DNA of 14,033 nt from an uncultured Acetatifactor sp. (GTDB taxonomy: Bacteria > Bacillota > Clostridia > Lachnospirales > Lachnospiraceae). The first letter of the stretch is position 1. The number at the start of each line of letters is the position of its first letter. The notes beneath the pieces are model-generated. The model saw only the letters and a list, made by a program, of their open reading frames with translations. It did no database searches and was not told the origin of the DNA. Below, one piece after another: positions 12,714 to 14,033 of the stretch. The position numbers and the translations under genes are program-made. The stretch spans positions 1 through 14,033 of the forward strand of contig CAJUNZ010000075.1 in NCBI GenBank assembly GCA_910587755.1, written 5' to 3'.

Positions 12714-14033
12714 ACGAATATTATAATGTTTCAGGAATCAGAGCGGGAGTTTGTTGTCACCCATAACACCAATATAAAGTCAGTGGCCTATTTTACCGGG
12801 CGTGAGACGGAACTGCAGGATCTACGGCAAAGGATAGAGGAAAGGCGTAAATCGGTTCTGGTAAGCGGCATGGGCGGGATCGGGAAGACGCACATATGCA
12901 GGAAGTTGTTTGAGGAATATCTGAATAAGCATGCGGAGGATGAAAGCGGGCCTTTCCGGTATATCGGCTATATTGAGTATAATGGGGACATGGGCAGCAG
13001 TCTACAGAACTGCTTGAAGTTTAAGCAGCAGAGCAGGCCAGAGGAGAATCAGGATGCCGCCTGGAGGGAACTGGAATATCTGGCGGCGGATGGAAAACTG
13101 CTGCTGTTTGTGGATAATGTGGACAGGACGATAGGAGAAGATTCTGGATTACAAAGGTTAAAGGGGATTCCCGGAGCAGTGGTGCTGACTTCCCGGCAGG
13201 CTACTTTCGGTGATGAATTTGAACCATATCGGATTGGATTCCTCGGCATGGAGCAGTGCAAAGAAATTTATGAAAAAATCCGGTTTAGGGGAGGCGACAG
13301 GAAAGTGGATCGGGAGGAAGTTCCTGATCTGGAATACATCGTGGAGAGTCTGGCTGGAAGGCATACCATTACGGTGGAGGTTCTGGCACATTTGGCACGT
13401 ACAAAACCATGGACAGTGAAAAGGTTGAGAGAAGAACTGGAGCAAAAGGGCTTTCGGTTGGTGTTCCATAAGGATGGGGAACTTGTCAATATTCAGGAAT
13501 CCTATGAAAAGCTATATGATTTGTCTGAATTAACGGAAGCGGAGCAGAATATTTTGGAGGCGTTCTCGGTGTTTCCGTATATTCCTTTGGCAGCAGAAAC
13601 ATGTAATAAATGGTTACTTGCAGATGCCGGGGTGAGTGAAGATGATGATATAATGATGGGGTTATATCGAAAAGGGTGGCTACAGTTTGACATGGATGAG
13701 GAAAGTTATGCTTTGCATCCGGTTTTTGGACGATTTATTTTCGAAAAATATAGGTCAGAGTTTGAAAAGCATGCTGGACTCATAAAAGCATGCACAAGAT
13801 ATCTTAAAATACCGGGAAACGGTTCACCTTTGGAATGCCAACATTATATTCCTTTTGCAGAAAATGTTATTAAAAAAGTCAATATGGGAGATGGCTTGGA
13901 ACAGGTTGAAATTATAGATGCACTTGCACGCTTATTGCAGTACATAGCGGAATATGGGAAAGCGGAGGCGCTGTATGGGAAAGCCCTTGCGATACGTGAG
14001 AGGGTGCTGGGAGAGGAACATCCGGATACCGCC
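12642..14033 (+). CDS. STAND ATPase, NB-ARC type with C-terminal TPRs (3' truncated by window)
   Basis: The frame is open for 464 codons to the window edge. Residues 12-24 carry the motif shared with the upstream protein. A NB-ARC-like NTPase follows: TGRETEL at 52-58, P-loop GMGGIGKT (76-83), Walker B LLLFVDNVD (153-161), and a VVLTSRQ strand (180-186, sensor arginine). The winged-helix part includes SELTEAEQNILEAFSVFP (295-312) and LHPVF (358-362, at the MHD-like position). From about 430, EYGKAEALYGKALAIRERVL and GEEHPDTA begin kinesin-light-chain-type TPRs that continue outside. STAND proteins oligomerise on ligand binding and activate an effector. Here no effector domain is fused at the N-terminus; the short motif may recruit the neighbour instead. 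GGGAGGG (12626-12632) supports the ATG at 12642. The 13500-13900 stretch is visibly AT-richer than the core genes, consistent with horizontal acquisition. Confidence 0.9.
   Translation, partial: MGPETVNRLKDSEIHGDFVGRDKITNIIMFQESEREFVVTHNTNIKSVAYFTGRETELQDLRQRIEERRKSVLVSGMGGIGKTHICRKLFEEYLNKHAEDESGPFRYIGYIEYNGDMGSSLQNCLKFKQQSRPEENQDAAWRELEYLAADGKLLLFVDNVDRTIGEDSGLQRLKGIPGAVVLTSRQATFGDEFEPYRIGFLGMEQCKEIYEKIRFRGGDRKVDREEVPDLEYIVESLAGRHTITVEVLAHLARTKPWTVKRLREELEQKGFRLVFHKDGELVNIQESYEKLYDLSELTEAEQNILEAFSVFPYIPLAAETCNKWLLADAGVSEDDDIMMGLYRKGWLQFDMDEESYALHPVFGRFIFEKYRSEFEKHAGLIKACTRYLKIPGNGSPLECQHYIPFAENVIKKVNMGDGLEQVEIIDALARLLQYIAEYGKAEALYGKALAIRERVLGEEHPDTA

Noticed and set aside
11681..14033. CRISPR array or phage attachment repeats in the accessory part
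   Set aside because: No regularly spaced direct repeats were seen, and no second copy of the tRNA 3' end is present in this window.

Overview
The window looks like chromosomal DNA of a fairly GC-rich Lachnospiraceae-type Clostridia (Clostridium/Enterocloster-like). The evidence is the gene content (short ThiI, IreB, type III glutamine synthetase, HPr-like protein without the phospho-histidine), the AGGAGG-type ribosome binding sites, and the gene order ireB-ruvX-DUF1292-...-mltG-like-trmR-U32. That order parallels the Bacillus subtilis yrzL-yrrK-yrzB-yrrL-yrrM-yrrN/O cluster, with fur and an RNase J gene inserted. The genus is an inference; no rRNA or marker comparison could be run.

Positions 1-11481 are an ordinary core block. 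The end of a cysteine desulfurase gene is followed by thiI (sulfur transfer to tRNA). A convergent HPr-like gene has its own promoter and terminator. mtaB (ms2t6A37 tRNA modification) comes next. A promoter at 3257-3285 opens a long, tightly packed run: ireB, a repeat/hairpin element, ruvX, a DUF1292 protein, a Fur-family regulator, RNase J, a short MltG-like membrane protein without the catalytic domain, trmR, a U32 (TrhP-like) protein, and glnN. Several genes overlap and some probably start at GTG or TTG. thiI with its desulfurase, mtaB and trmR/trhP are three separate tRNA modification routes (s4U8, ms2t6A37, mo5U34) close together.

Positions 11482-11793 hold the glnN 3' region with two strong hairpins, a promoter, a tRNA-Gln(CTG) without encoded CCA, and an intrinsic terminator.

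From 11794 the window turns into accessory DNA. An IS66 transposase C-terminal fragment is fused to a frameshifted, internally deleted IS630-type transposase fragment, followed by an unidentified coding remnant. A terminator and a consensus-like promoter (TTGCTT-17-TATAAT) then introduce a two-gene operon running off the right edge. It encodes a roughly 70-residue protein with one N-terminal membrane helix, and a STAND ATPase (NB-ARC type followed by TPRs). The C-terminus of the small protein and the N-terminus of the ATPase carry nearly the same 13-residue motif (SEIHGxxVGRDxI). That is the layout expected of an NLR-type sensor passing a signal to a membrane effector by a matching, possibly amyloid-forming, motif. 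It is the most interesting object here and a candidate anti-phage or cell-death system; the function is inferred, not shown.
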